From NCBI GenBank assembly GCA_945877595.1, contig CAMDVN010000003.1, positions 1 to 64,000 on the forward strand: DNA of 64,000 nt, written 5' to 3'. Positions 34,082 to 42,948 of this stretch are shown one piece after another. A program made the translations under genes and the position numbers. Origin of the DNA: Cyanobium sp. NIES-981. GTDB taxonomy: Bacteria; Cyanobacteriota; Cyanobacteriia; PCC-6307; Cyanobiaceae. Numbering within the stretch: the first letter of the stretch is position 1; each line of letters begins with the position of its first letter. Under the pieces are notes generated by a model. The model saw nothing but the letters and a program-made list of their open reading frames with translations, made no database searches and was not told where the DNA came from.

Positions 34082-34920
34082 CGCTTTTGACCCACCAGCA
34101 CCAGCACTTGCCAGCTCACGATGCCACTGGCCGGCCACTGCCGGAGCAGGGCCCGCCATTGGCCGGGGGAGAGGGGCGGGTTGGGGCTTACGCCGGCACC
34201 CAGCTGCCTGATTTGACGGAGGAAACTCGGCCCATCGCCGTAGGTGCGGCTGAAGCGATGCTCCCGTCCGTGCAGCAGGCGCAACGGCCCTGCTGCGGCC
34301 GACAGCAGATCGGTGCTGCGGGGTAGCGGCAGCGCGGTGCAGGGAACTTGAGCTCGCTGGGCGGCTCCATGCCACTGGGGGAAGCATCCCTTGGTGGGCA
34401 CGGCGAGCACCAGCCAGCCCCCAGGTGCCAACGCCTGCGCCCATTGTGTGAGGTGGCGCTCGGGCTGGTTCAACCACTGCAGCGTGAAGCTGGAGGTGAG
34501 CAGGGCTGCCCCGTGCAACCCCGCAGGCAGGCCTTGTTCCAGATCCCAGTGCCGCCTGGTTGCAGGGTTGCGGCTGGCCAGGGGGTTGCGGGCCAGCAGC
34601 TGGGGGCAGCCGTCCACCTGCTCGAGCGCGATCTGGGGTGCGAGCTGCTGCAGGGCTTGGCCTACCAGGCCGGTGCCAGCGCCGAGGTCGGCGCTGGGGC
34701 CAGTCGGCAGGTTGAGGTGGGCGCACTGGCGGGCCAGCCGCCAGGCGATGGCCCGCTGCAGCTGGGCTTGCTGGTTGTAGCGATGGGCCTGGCGGCCGAA
34801 GCTGTCGCAGATTCGTGTGGTGCCGGGGCCTGGCTTCGTGCCGGGGCCTTGGACGGTGCCGCGAGCTTGGACGGTGCCAGCAGCTTGGACGGTGCCACCG
34901 GCTTGCGAGGTGCCGCTCAT
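34078..34920 (-). CDS. bioC: Malonyl-ACP O-methyltransferase BioC
   Basis: A 280-residue SAM methyltransferase of the BioC type, which methylates malonyl-ACP so that fatty-acid synthase can build pimelate. Motifs are ICDSFGRQAHRYNQQAQLQR, LGAGTGLVGQALQQLAPQ (SAM site) and LLTSSFTLQWLNQPERHLTQ. The first 33 residues are an added tail with GTVQA repeats (GTVQAAGTVQARGTVQGPGT), coded by an 18-bp tandem array and not part of the family. Conserved sequence begins near residue 36. The gene overlaps bioK and bioD by 4 nt each. Confidence 0.92.
   Translation of the reverse strand: MSGTSQAGGTVQAAGTVQARGTVQGPGTKPGPGTTRICDSFGRQAHRYNQQAQLQRAIAWRLARQCAHLNLPTGPSADLGAGTGLVGQALQQLAPQIALEQVDGCPQLLARNPLASRNPATRRHWDLEQGLPAGLHGAALLTSSFTLQWLNQPERHLTQWAQALAPGGWLVLAVPTKGCFPQWHGAAQRAQVPCTALPLPRSTDLLSAAAGPLRLLHGREHRFSRTYGDGPSFLRQIRQLGAGVSPNPPLSPGQWRALLRQWPASGIVSWQVLVLVGQKR
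34823..34912. repeat. Five 18-bp tandem units at the start of bioC
   Basis: Units at 34823-34840, 34841-34858, 34859-34876, 34877-34894 and 34895-34912, each ending in GTG (plus strand) and most containing CTTGGACGGTG. They encode the GTVQA-rich N-terminus of BioC. Confidence 0.93.
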
Positions 34921-35606
34921 GCGTCGTTGGCCTGCGAGAGCCAGGCCAGCACCATGGCCACCACGGGGGTCGCCAGCAAGGCATGGCCGGCCTGGGCCAG
35001 GGTGAGCAGATCAGCCCCGGGCAACAGTTCTTGGAGGTCGAGGCGGGCTTCGGGCACCACGATTTGATCGGCACCGGCCTGCACGAGCAACACGCGGGCC
35101 GATCCTGGAAAACCAGCCGGGAGCCCCGTTGTCTGGCTCAGGAGCTCGAGATCGTCGCGCAGCCGCTGCACCCCCTGCGGCTTGAGGGACGTGTCGAGCA
35201 CAGAGGCTGCGATCAATTCCCCGCTCTGCGGTGCCGCTGCCCGGGCCATAAAGCTGGTCAGTATGGCTCGGGAATCAGGGCCTGCCAGCTCGGCAGCCAT
35301 GCCCTTTAACCCGGTGCGTAGGCCCCGGCCCGCTGCTCCTGGCGGCACAAACCGGCCGAAGCTGGCCAGCAGCACGATCGCATCGGCGGCGGCCAGCAGC
35401 TCCCGCTCCAGCAGATGGGGCCCCAAAGAATGGGCGATCACCACCCGGGTGCCCAGCCCTGGTTGCCAGGCCGGTGTCTGGGGAGTTAGGGAGCCGTAGC
35501 CGCGCTCGCCGCTGTGCCACGCCCAGCCGAGGCGCTGGGCGGCCTGCTCCCAGGGCGCCCAGCTGCGGCTGTCGCCGCACCAACCGTGCATTGCGATCAC
35601 TTGCAT
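34917..35606 (-). CDS. bioK: Pimeloyl-ACP methyl ester esterase, BioK type
   Basis: A 229-residue alpha/beta hydrolase. The nucleophile elbow is VIAHSLGPHLLE, the acid is probably in QAGADQIVVPE, and the His is in LAQAGHALLATP. The oxyanion region is MHGWCGDSRSW at the N-terminus. Set between bioF and bioC, it fits BioK, the BioH analogue described in Synechococcus and Prochlorococcus, which removes the methyl group from pimeloyl-ACP methyl ester. It overlaps bioF by 10 nt and bioC by 4 nt. Confidence 0.88.
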   Translation of the reverse strand: MQVIAMHGWCGDSRSWAPWEQAAQRLGWAWHSGERGYGSLTPQTPAWQPGLGTRVVIAHSLGPHLLERELLAAADAIVLLASFGRFVPPGAAGRGLRTGLKGMAAELAGPDSRAILTSFMARAAAPQSGELIAASVLDTSLKPQGVQRLRDDLELLSQTTGLPAGFPGSARVLLVQAGADQIVVPEARLDLQELLPGADLLTLAQAGHALLATPVVAMVLAWLSQANDA

Positions 35607-36751
35607 GGACCTGGGCCCAGCGCCTTCAGCAGTTGGCCCAGGCTGCCTGGTGGTAGCTGGTGGTGCACCACCAACCGAAGTCGAGCCGTGCCTTCAGGCA
35701 CGGTGGGCGGTCGAATCGCCACGCAGAGCAGGCCCTCCAGCTCGAGCCGGGCCTGAAGCGCCAGTGCCGCCGCATCGCTGCCCACGACCAGCGGCACAAT
35801 CGGGCCAATGCCCGCTGGGAGCGGCCAGCCAGACCCCACCAGTTCCGCTCGCCAGCGTTGGCAGCGCTGCAGCAGATTGGCGCCCAGCTCAGGGCTGCTC
35901 TGCAGCAGTTCCAGGGCCGCCAGGGCGCCAGCCGCCAGCGGGGGCGCCAGGGCTGTGGTGTAACGAAAGGCGCCACTGCTTTGCAGCAGATGGTCCATGG
36001 TGCTGGCATCTCCGGCGACAAAGGCGCCGCCGCTGCCCAGGGCCTTGCCAAAGGTGCCGCTGATCAGACCGATGGGCTGGTGGCCGTAGGCCAGCCCCCG
36101 GCCTCCGGGGCCCAGCACCCCCAGGGCGTGGGCCTCATCGAGCAGCAGGGCCGCAGCATGCCGGCGGCACAGCGCCACCAAGGCTTCGATGGGTGGGCTG
36201 GTGCCTTCCATGGAAAACAGACTTTCGCTCAGCACTACCAGGCGCCGGTTGGGATCGGCCTGGCGCGCCCGGCCCAGCTGGGCGTCGAGGTCCTCGAGGC
36301 TGTTGTGGGCGAAGCGCTGCAGTCGGGCCCCGCTGCAGCGCACCCCCACGAGGAGCGAGTGGTGGATGAGCCGGTCGGCCAGCACCAGACTGTGTCGATC
36401 GGCCAAAGCGGCCACGGCGGCCAGATTGGCTTGGAAGCCGCTGGGAAAGAGCAGCACCCGATCGCGCTGCAACCAGCTGGCGAGGCGGTGCTCCAAACGC
36501 TCGTGGACCGGCCGGCTGCCGCTCACCAGCCGCGAGCCCCCTGATCCCAGGCCGCTGCGGTGCAGTTCATCGGCGGCGGCGCTGGTCACGGCCGGATGGC
36601 GGCTCAGGCCCAGGTAGTCGTTGCTGGCCAGATCAAGCAGGGGAGGGTGGACGTCTCCGCTCAAACCGTTGGGCTTCAGCTGGCCGTCTTCGCCCGGGAC
36701 AAAGCTGCGCAGGTGGCGTCGCCGGTCGTCGTTTGGCGGTGGCAGGCCCAT
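35597..36751 (-). CDS. bioF: 8-Amino-7-oxononanoate synthase
   Basis: A 384-residue PLP enzyme joining pimeloyl-ACP and alanine, first step of biotin ring assembly. LLDLASNDYLGLSRHPAV is near the N-terminus, and GSGGSRLVSGSRPVHERLEH, LLLDEAHALGVLGPGGRGLA and ISGTFGKALGSGGAF (with the PLP lysine) follow. I chose ATG 36751 (MGLPPPNDDRRRHL); an open frame further upstream reaches toward the repeat at 36802. It is the first gene of the bio operon. Confidence 0.95.
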   Translation of the reverse strand: MGLPPPNDDRRRHLRSFVPGEDGQLKPNGLSGDVHPPLLDLASNDYLGLSRHPAVTSAAADELHRSGLGSGGSRLVSGSRPVHERLEHRLASWLQRDRVLLFPSGFQANLAAVAALADRHSLVLADRLIHHSLLVGVRCSGARLQRFAHNSLEDLDAQLGRARQADPNRRLVVLSESLFSMEGTSPPIEALVALCRRHAAALLLDEAHALGVLGPGGRGLAYGHQPIGLISGTFGKALGSGGAFVAGDASTMDHLLQSSGAFRYTTALAPPLAAGALAALELLQSSPELGANLLQRCQRWRAELVGSGWPLPAGIGPIVPLVVGSDAAALALQARLELEGLLCVAIRPPTVPEGTARLRLVVHHQLPPGSLGQLLKALGPGPCK

Positions 36752-36801
36752 GGAATGCACTCTGCTGCAGGGTTGTTGCCTGAGGCAAGCCAGCAAACGC
36801 T

Positions 36802-36865
36802 GGCACGCCAGCATCAGGGCACACCAGCATCAAGGCACGCCAATAACAGGGCACGCCAGTAACAA
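36802..36865. repeat. Four 16-bp tandem units upstream of bioF
   Basis: Units GGCACGCCAGCATCAG (36802-36817), GGCACACCAGCATCAA, GGCACGCCAATAACAG and GGCACGCCAGTAACAA (36850-36865). The array lies 50 bp before the bioF start on its promoter side. The 317-bp gap 36752-37068 to the helicase gene holds this array, a second array at 37000, and no other recognisable feature. Confidence 0.93.
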
Positions 36866-36999
36866 GGTGTCTGGGCCTGCAGATCAGCCGCCACAGACCC
36901 GGCTCTCTTCGGGCCCATCACACCGAATAAGATCAGATCTGAATTGATTCCCTGAACCGTCGACCGTTCTTCGGCCACCGATCAATCCAGACCCGCGCC

Positions 37000-37071
37000 G
37001 CAGCCAATCCTGCAGCCAATCCCTCAAACAATTCTGCAGGCAACCCTGCCCGCAACACAGGCAAAGCCGTG
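37000..37071. repeat. 12-bp periodic repeat across the helicase start
   Basis: GCAGCCAATCCT (37000-37011), GCAGCCAATCCC (37012-37023) and four more diverged 12-bp units follow in register to 37071. The GTG start codon (37069) is in the last unit. The protein's first codons continue the same Asn/Pro/Ala/Gly composition. Confidence 0.75.
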
Positions 37072-39888
37072 AATCCAGCAGGCAAAGCCGCCAATTCAGC
37101 AGCCAAGACCGTCACGTCTGGTGTGGTGCCTCCGCTTGCGGACCTGTTCCCCTTCCCCCTCGACGCCTTTCAGCTTGAGGCGATCGACGCCCTGAACCAG
37201 GGCCATTCGGTGGTGGTGAGTGCGCCCACGGGATCCGGTAAGACGCTGGTGGGTGAATACGCCATCCACCGGGCCCTCGCCCACGGCCAAAAGGTTTTTT
37301 ACACAACCCCGCTCAAGGCTCTTTCCAACCAGAAACTGCGCGACTTCCGTGAACAGTTTGGCCATGACAAGGTTGGTCTGCTCACCGGGGATCTGAGCCT
37401 CAACCGGGAGGCCCAGATCGTGGTCATGACCACCGAGATCTTCCGCAACATGCTCTATGCGGAGATCGACCATCCCGAGGACGATCCCCTCGCCGATGTG
37501 GAGGCTGTGGTGCTCGATGAGTGCCACTACATGAACGACTCCCAACGCGGCACGGTCTGGGAGGAATCGATCATTCACTGTCCGCCTCCGGTGCAGCTGG
37601 TGGCCCTGTCGGCCACGGTCGCCAATGCGGGTCAGCTCACCGATTGGATCGCACGGGTGCATGGCCCTACGCGACTGGTGTTCAGCGACTTTCGGCCGGT
37701 GCCGTTGGCCTTCAGCTTCTGCAGCGCCAAGGGACTCCACCCCTTGCTCAACGACGAAGGCACCGGTCTCCATCCCAATTGCAAGGTATGGCGCGCTCCC
37801 AAGGGCAGCCAGCGCAAAGGGCCGAAAACGGCCAAGCCGCCCCAGCCCGAGGCACCGCCGTTGGGCTTTGTGGTGGCCCAGATGGCCGAGCGCGACATGC
37901 TGCCCGCCATCTACTTCATTTTCAGCCGACGCAGTTGTGACAAGGGGGTGCGTGATCTCGGCAAGGTTTGCCTGGTCAACCCCGCTGAACAGGCCCGCAT
38001 CAGCGCGCGGCTCGAGGCCTTCATGGCCGCCACCCCCGAGGCCGTTCGTGAGGGGCATGTCGATCCCCTGCTGCGGGGGATCGCCTCCCACCATGCCGGC
38101 GTCTTGCCGGCCTGGAAGGAATTGATCGAGGAGCTCTTCCAGCAGGGCTTGATCAAGGTGGTGTTTGCCACCGAAACCCTGGCCGCCGGCATCAATATGC
38201 CCGCCCGCACCACGGTGATCTCGGCGCTGAGCAAGCGCACTGAGCGGGGCCACCGGCCGTTGATGGGCAGTGAGTTTCTGCAGATGGCGGGCCGGGCCGG
38301 TCGGCGCGGGCTCGATTCCCAGGGCTACGTGGTGACCGTGCAGAGCCGGTTCGAGGGGGTGCGCGAGGCCGGCCAGTTGGCCACTGCACCGGCTGATCCC
38401 CTGGTGAGCCAATTCACTCCCAGCTACGGCATGGTGCTCAACCTGCTGCAGCGCTACGACCTCAGCAAGGCCAGGGAGCTGGTTGAGCGCAGTTTTGGCC
38501 GGTATCTGGCCACCTTGGACCTCGTTGATGACGAGGCCCGCATTGCGGCACTCACCGAGCAGCTCGCCGGTCTTGAGGACGGCTCCGGCGATGTGCCCTG
38601 GGAAGATTTTGAAGACTATGAGAAGCAACGGGGGCGGCTACGCGAGGAGCGGCGCCTCCTGCGGATCCTGCAGCAGCAGGCCGAAGAAACCCTGGCCCAC
38701 GAGCTCACCCTGGCGTTGCAATTTGCCAGTGAAGGCACCCTGGTGAGCCTCAAGGCGCCCCAGCTCAAGGGGCGGGTGACCCCGGCGGTGATTGTGGAGA
38801 AGGTGAAGGGGCCGGGTCAGTTTCCGCTGCTGTTGTGTCTCACCGACGACAACCTTTGGATTCTGCTGCCGTGCCATGCCGTGGTGTGTCTGCACGCCGA
38901 GCTGAGCTGCCTGCAGGTCAGCCAGCTCGATCCACCTGCATTGAGCCACGCCGGTGAGCTGCGCCATGGCGACCAGGCCAGCGGCGGTTTGGCCCTGGCG
39001 GTGGCCTCGATGGCCCGTCGTCACGACATGGTCACCCCCCAATACGACCTGGCCGGTGAAGTGCAGAGCCACGCCCAGCAGGTGCACCAGCTGGAGGAGG
39101 AGCTGGAGCTCCACCCCGCCCACCGCTGGGGCGATCGCCGCCAGCTCAAGAAGCACCGCCGCCGCATGGAGGAGCTGGGCGTCGAGATCGAGGAGCGTCA
39201 ACGGCTGCTGCATTTCCGTTCCAACCGTCACTGGGACACGTTTTTGGCCTTGATCGAGGTGTTGCGTCACTTCGGGGCCCTCGCCGGTGACAACGGCCTT
39301 GAGCCCACCGAAATTGGTCGCACTGTGGCGGCGTTGCGCGGTGATAACGAGTTGTGGCTTGGGCTGGCGCTGATGAGCGGCCATCTCGATGAGCTCAACC
39401 CACCGCAATTGGCCGCCGTGTTTGAGGCCATTTCCACCGAGGTGAATCGCCCCGACCTCTGGAGCGGCTTCCCTCCGCCCCCGCCGGTGGAGGAGGCGCT
39501 GCACGACCTGCGCGGTCTGCGCCGCGAACTGGGGCAGCAGCAGGAGATCGCCCACGTGGCCTTCCCCATCTGGTGGGAGCCTGAGCTCACCGGTCTGGTT
39601 GAGGCCTGGGCCCGCGGGGCCAGCTGGAGTGATGTGATTGCCAACACCTCCCTCGATGAGGGTGATGTGGTGCGGTTGCTGCGCCGCACCGTTGACCTGT
39701 TGGCCCAGGTGCCCTACTGCGAGGCGGTGAGTCAGCAGCTGCGCAACAACGCCCGCGCTGCCCTTAGGGCCATCAACCGCTTTCCCGTGTGCGACATCGA
39801 GGACCTGCTGCCTCCGGCACCAGCGGCGACCGCCAGGCCGTTGCCCGAACCGCAATTCGCCAGTCCCCACAGTGACCTGGCCGGTTGA
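37069..39888 (+). CDS. Ski2-like DExH RNA helicase
   Basis: A 939-residue superfamily 2 helicase. Motif I is VVVSAPTGSGKTLVGEYAIH (about residue 48), motif Ia is YTTPLKALSNQKLRDF, motif II is DECHYMND, motif III is VALSATVAN, and motifs IVa-VI are TLAAGINMPARTTVI and QMAGRAGRRGLDSQG. The C-terminal 200 residues fit the DSHCT domain of Mtr4/Ski2-type helicases. It should unwind RNA during processing or decay. The first 20 residues are low in complexity and lie in a tandem repeat; the start may be downstream of GTG 37069. Confidence 0.93.
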   Translation: MNPAGKAANSAAKTVTSGVVPPLADLFPFPLDAFQLEAIDALNQGHSVVVSAPTGSGKTLVGEYAIHRALAHGQKVFYTTPLKALSNQKLRDFREQFGHDKVGLLTGDLSLNREAQIVVMTTEIFRNMLYAEIDHPEDDPLADVEAVVLDECHYMNDSQRGTVWEESIIHCPPPVQLVALSATVANAGQLTDWIARVHGPTRLVFSDFRPVPLAFSFCSAKGLHPLLNDEGTGLHPNCKVWRAPKGSQRKGPKTAKPPQPEAPPLGFVVAQMAERDMLPAIYFIFSRRSCDKGVRDLGKVCLVNPAEQARISARLEAFMAATPEAVREGHVDPLLRGIASHHAGVLPAWKELIEELFQQGLIKVVFATETLAAGINMPARTTVISALSKRTERGHRPLMGSEFLQMAGRAGRRGLDSQGYVVTVQSRFEGVREAGQLATAPADPLVSQFTPSYGMVLNLLQRYDLSKARELVERSFGRYLATLDLVDDEARIAALTEQLAGLEDGSGDVPWEDFEDYEKQRGRLREERRLLRILQQQAEETLAHELTLALQFASEGTLVSLKAPQLKGRVTPAVIVEKVKGPGQFPLLLCLTDDNLWILLPCHAVVCLHAELSCLQVSQLDPPALSHAGELRHGDQASGGLALAVASMARRHDMVTPQYDLAGEVQSHAQQVHQLEEELELHPAHRWGDRRQLKKHRRRMEELGVEIEERQRLLHFRSNRHWDTFLALIEVLRHFGALAGDNGLEPTEIGRTVAALRGDNELWLGLALMSGHLDELNPPQLAAVFEAISTEVNRPDLWSGFPPPPPVEEALHDLRGLRRELGQQQEIAHVAFPIWWEPELTGLVEAWARGASWSDVIANTSLDEGDVVRLLRRTVDLLAQVPYCEAVSQQLRNNARAALRAINRFPVCDIEDLLPPAPAATARPLPEPQFASPHSDLAG

Positions 39889-39900
39889 ACGGCTGCGGCT

Positions 39901-40338
39901 GTGATCAACCCCTCCCGCATGCGCATCTTGGCCGTGGGCAAGGTGCGCAAGGGCTGGGTGGGCGAAGGGGTGGCCCTGTACCGCAAACGGCTGCCGGGGC
40001 TTGAGGTGGTTGAGCTGCGCGATGGTGGCAGGGTTCGCGAAGCCGAGGCGATCACGGCCGAGTTGCGGTCCGATGAACGCCTGGTGGCCCTCTGCGAAGA
40101 GGGCCAATTGCTGGATTCAGTGGCCCTGGCCACGGCGTTGCAGGGGTCGGGCTCACAGCGGCTGGCGTTTGTGATCGGCGGAGCCGATGGCCTCGACCCC
40201 AGCCTCAAGGCCAGGGCCCAGTGGCGCCTCAGCCTCTCACCGCTCACCTTTCCCCATGAGCTGGCCCGCCTGCTGCTGCTTGAGCAGTTGTACAGGGCGC
40301 TCACGATTCAGCAGGGCGGCCCCTACCACCGGGCCTGA
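39901..40338 (+). CDS. rlmH: 23S rRNA (pseudouridine-1915-N3)-methyltransferase
   Basis: A 145-residue SPOUT methyltransferase (RlmH/YbeA). [20 protein letters not shown] is near the N-terminus, and the knot region is [20 protein letters not shown], then [20 protein letters not shown] and the C-terminal [17 protein letters not shown]. It methylates pseudouridine 1915 in 23S rRNA helix 69. The GTG at 39901 is the outer start; ATG 39919 begins where the family similarity begins. Confidence 0.95.
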   Translation: MINPSRMRILAVGKVRKGWVGEGVALYRKRLPGLEVVELRDGGRVREAEAITAELRSDERLVALCEEGQLLDSVALATALQGSGSQRLAFVIGGADGLDPSLKARAQWRLSLSPLTFPHELARLLLLEQLYRALTIQQGGPYHRA

Positions 40339-40436
40339 ACTGGAGGGCCGGGCGTTGGGTGGTGCTGGGCTGGGTCCGGCTCGTCTGGGTGCTGGGGCAG
40401 GCAGGCTGGGGGCCGATCCGTCCCGTTGAGGCGCCC

Positions 40437-40838
40437 ATGACCAGCATCGACAGCCGCTACGAGGGAGCTTTGCGTTGCCAGTCATGCCATGGGCCATCGG
40501 GGACGCTCCTGGAGACCGACGCCCCCACCGATAACCAGGGCCTTGGCGAGCGCTTCTCCCCCACCGACCTGGTGGCTACGGCCCTGGCTACATGCATTTT
40601 GACGATTCTGGGCATCGTGGCTGAGCGCCATGGCTGGGGCCTGGAGGGGGCCAGCGCCCGCACCGAGAAAACGATGACCAGCCAAGCTCCGCGGCGCCTT
40701 GCCCAGCTGGAGGTGTGGATCACCTTGCCGGCCAGCCTCACTGAGCAACAACGGGCGGAGTTGCAGCGGGCCGGGGAGTCGTGTCCGGTAAAACTCAGCC
40801 TCGAGGGCTGTGTGGTGATGGTGCTCCACTGGGTCTGA
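40437..40838 (+). CDS. OsmC family peroxidase-like protein
   Basis: A 133-residue OsmC/Ohr-fold protein. The paired redox cysteines are in LVATALATCILTILGIVAER and ESCPVKLSLEGC. The family pattern SPTDLVATALATC and the C-terminal beta strand VVMVLHWV are present. OsmC/Ohr proteins reduce organic hydroperoxides as dimers with the two Cys at the active site. Start ATG 40437 is 98 nt after rlmH. Its 3' end overlaps the minus-strand remnant at 40795 by 44 nt. Confidence 0.88.
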   Translation: MTSIDSRYEGALRCQSCHGPSGTLLETDAPTDNQGLGERFSPTDLVATALATCILTILGIVAERHGWGLEGASARTEKTMTSQAPRRLAQLEVWITLPASLTEQQRAELQRAGESCPVKLSLEGCVVMVLHWV

Positions 40839-41592
40839 GCTGGACTGTGAACTGCAGTTGGAGCAGCACCCCCAGGCTGCCATCGCCTTGGCTACCGCGT
40901 TGGCTACTGCCTTGGCCATCGCCTTGGCCATCCTGGTGCCAACCAAGCGGCAGCATGGCGAGCTCGACGCTGCGCCCAGGGCTGTCCCCAAGGCTGAGCA
41001 CGGCCATTTGGCCCGTCGTGGGATGGCTGCTGCTCACAACCCGTTGAGCCAGCTGCACCAGGTCGGCCGGCAGCTGCTGCGCGGGCGTGGGGGCGGTGGC
41101 CGTGCGTTCTGGAATGAAGGAGAGAACGGTGAAGGATCGACCTCCCGCCTGCAACGGGACCACTTCGAGCTTCAGCGATGACGCCAGGCTGGGTAGCAGC
41201 AGACTGCCGCCGCTGGCGGCAGTCATGGAGCCTTCGGGAATTCGGCAGTTTGGGGAGACATCGCCGATCACTTCGACTAGATGGTGGTTTTCATCGAGCA
41301 CAAGACAGGGGTGCTGGGCCAGGGTTCGGATCAGGGTCTTCAGCAGATTGATGTGCTGCTCCGGTACCACCTCCTGCCCAAATGCAACCCGTGCGATCGG
41401 TCTCTGCTGAGGTGTGACCCGTTGGATCGGCATGGTCAGGCTGGGCCGGGCGCGCGATCGCCCAACGCCCTTGCGTGTGTAGAGACGTTGACTGGGATTC
41501 ATTACCGTGAAGTTGGAGCTGCTGCCCAATGATTCCGAGTTGCCCAGAAACAGCACGCCGCCAGGCTTCAGTTTGTTCAGCTGCTCAATTGT
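40795..41592 (-). pseudogene. Truncated CheR-like methyltransferase with PAS-like part
   Basis: The minus-strand frame reads TIEQLNKLKPGGVLFLGNSE, SLGSSSNFTVMNPSQRLYTR, then LVLDENHHLVEVIGDVSPNC. The first part is the C-terminal end of a CheR-type SAM methyltransferase (KPGG.LFLG.SESL), and the rest is the PAS-like segment of CheB/CheR fusion proteins. The SAM-binding part is absent. The fragment starts right after the purB stop codon and in the same frame. It ends in a low-complexity DGQGDGQGSSQRG tail. With no methyltransferase core it is most likely dead. Confidence 0.75.
40885..40932. repeat. Four 12-bp tandem units
   Basis: GCCTTGGCTACC (40885-40896), GCGTTGGCTACT, GCCTTGGCCATC and GCCTTGGCCATC (40921-40932). 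They lie at the 3' end of the CheR-like remnant. Confidence 0.92.
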
Positions 41593-42912
41593 TCAGATGC
41601 TCAACCGCTCCCAGATCACGTTGAGGTTGGCCTGGTGCAGCTCGGTGGCAAAACACGCATTCAATTGCGCTCCTGGAAGCAGAGCTGTGACCTCGGGGTC
41701 GGCCTCAAGGTTGGCCTTGAAGTTGCCACCTTCAGTGTTCCAGGCGCTATGGGCATGGCGCTGCACGATCCGGTAGGCCTGCTCGCGGCTCATGCCGGCC
41801 TCGACCAGGGCTAGCAGCACCCGCTGGCTAAACACCACGCCGCCATACACATTCATGTTGCGGGCCATGTTGGCGGGATAGACCCCAAGGCCTTGCACCA
41901 CCGCGGTCATCTCGCGCAGCATGAAATGCAGCGTTGCTGAGCAATCAGGCAGCATCATGCGCTCCACCGAGCTATGGCTGATGTCACGCTCGTGCCAGAG
42001 GGCGCAGTTTTCGAGCGCCGCCACGGTGTAACTGCGCAGCACCCGCGCCAGGCCGCCGATGCGCTCGGAGCGGATCGGGTTGCGCTTGTGGGGCATGGCC
42101 GAGCTACCTTTCTGGCCCTTGGCGAAGTTCTCTTCCACCTCGAGCACATCGCTGCGCTGCAGGTTGCGGATCTCGGTGGAGAAGCGCTCCAGCGCTGCTC
42201 CCACCAGGGCCAGGGTCTGCACGTAGTCGGCGTGGCGATCTCGCGAGATCACCTGGGTGCTGGCCGTGTCGGGGGTGAGGCCGAGGATCTCGCAGGTGAT
42301 GGCCTCGATCTGTGGATCGGTGTTGGCGTAGGTGCCCATGGCGCCACTGATCTGGCCCACGGCTATGTCGGCCTCAAGCCGCTCGAGGCGGGTGCGGTTG
42401 CGCTCCACCTCGGCCAGCCAGCCGGCCAGCTTGAAGCCAAAGCTGATCGGCTCGCCGTGGATGGCGTGGCTGCGGCCAATCATCATGGTGTCCTTATGGG
42501 CCCTGGCCAGCACACGAATCGCCTCGGCCAGGGCATCGAGCTCCCGGCGCAGCAGGCGCACCGAATCACGCAGCTGCAGGGCCAAGCCGGTGTCGAGCAC
42601 ATCGGAGCTGGTCATGCCCACGTGGATGTGGCGCCCTGCATCGCCAACGTGCTCGTTCACGTTGGTGAGGAAGGCGATCACGTCATGGCGCACTTCGGCC
42701 TCGATCTCGAGGATGCGGTCCACGCTGAAGGACGCCTTGGCTTTGATCGTGGCCAGGGCTTCGGCAGGAACGCGACCCAGGCGGCAATTGGCCTCGGTGG
42801 CCGCAATCTCCACATTGAGCCAGCTCTGGAACTTGGCCTGCTCACTCCAAAGCTTGCCCATCTCGGGCAGGGTGTAACGCTCAATCAAGGCCGCCGGGGG
42901 GCTCACATCCAC
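41593..42912 (-). CDS. purB: Adenylosuccinate lyase
   Basis: A PurB of up to 439 residues, which cleaves SAICAR to AICAR and adenylosuccinate to AMP in purine synthesis. Family motifs are VEIAATEANCRLGRVP, HVGMTSSDVLDTGLALQLRD, GRSHAIHGEPISFGFKLAGW and the catalytic signature GSSAMPHKRNPIRSERIGGL. The family usually begins at the residues LIERYTLPEMG, so TTG 42888 is an alternative to the GTG at 42912. The stop codon is followed in frame by the CheR-like fragment. Confidence 0.96.
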   Translation of the reverse strand: MDVSPPAALIERYTLPEMGKLWSEQAKFQSWLNVEIAATEANCRLGRVPAEALATIKAKASFSVDRILEIEAEVRHDVIAFLTNVNEHVGDAGRHIHVGMTSSDVLDTGLALQLRDSVRLLRRELDALAEAIRVLARAHKDTMMIGRSHAIHGEPISFGFKLAGWLAEVERNRTRLERLEADIAVGQISGAMGTYANTDPQIEAITCEILGLTPDTASTQVISRDRHADYVQTLALVGAALERFSTEIRNLQRSDVLEVEENFAKGQKGSSAMPHKRNPIRSERIGGLARVLRSYTVAALENCALWHERDISHSSVERMMLPDCSATLHFMLREMTAVVQGLGVYPANMARNMNVYGGVVFSQRVLLALVEAGMSREQAYRIVQRHAHSAWNTEGGNFKANLEADPEVTALLPGAQLNACFATELHQANLNVIWERLSI

Positions 42913-42948
42913 CCAATGTATGGGTCACCCGCCCTGCAAGGGGCAGGC

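Noticed and set aside
34082-35074. Extension of bioD frame far upstream
   Set aside because: The added residues overlap bioC and bioK completely and are low in complexity; BioD similarity begins at ATG 34081.
38638-40107. Minus-strand frame of 489 codons opposite the helicase
   Set aside because: It is His/Gln-rich without any domain; it is the antisense shadow of the helicase and rlmH.
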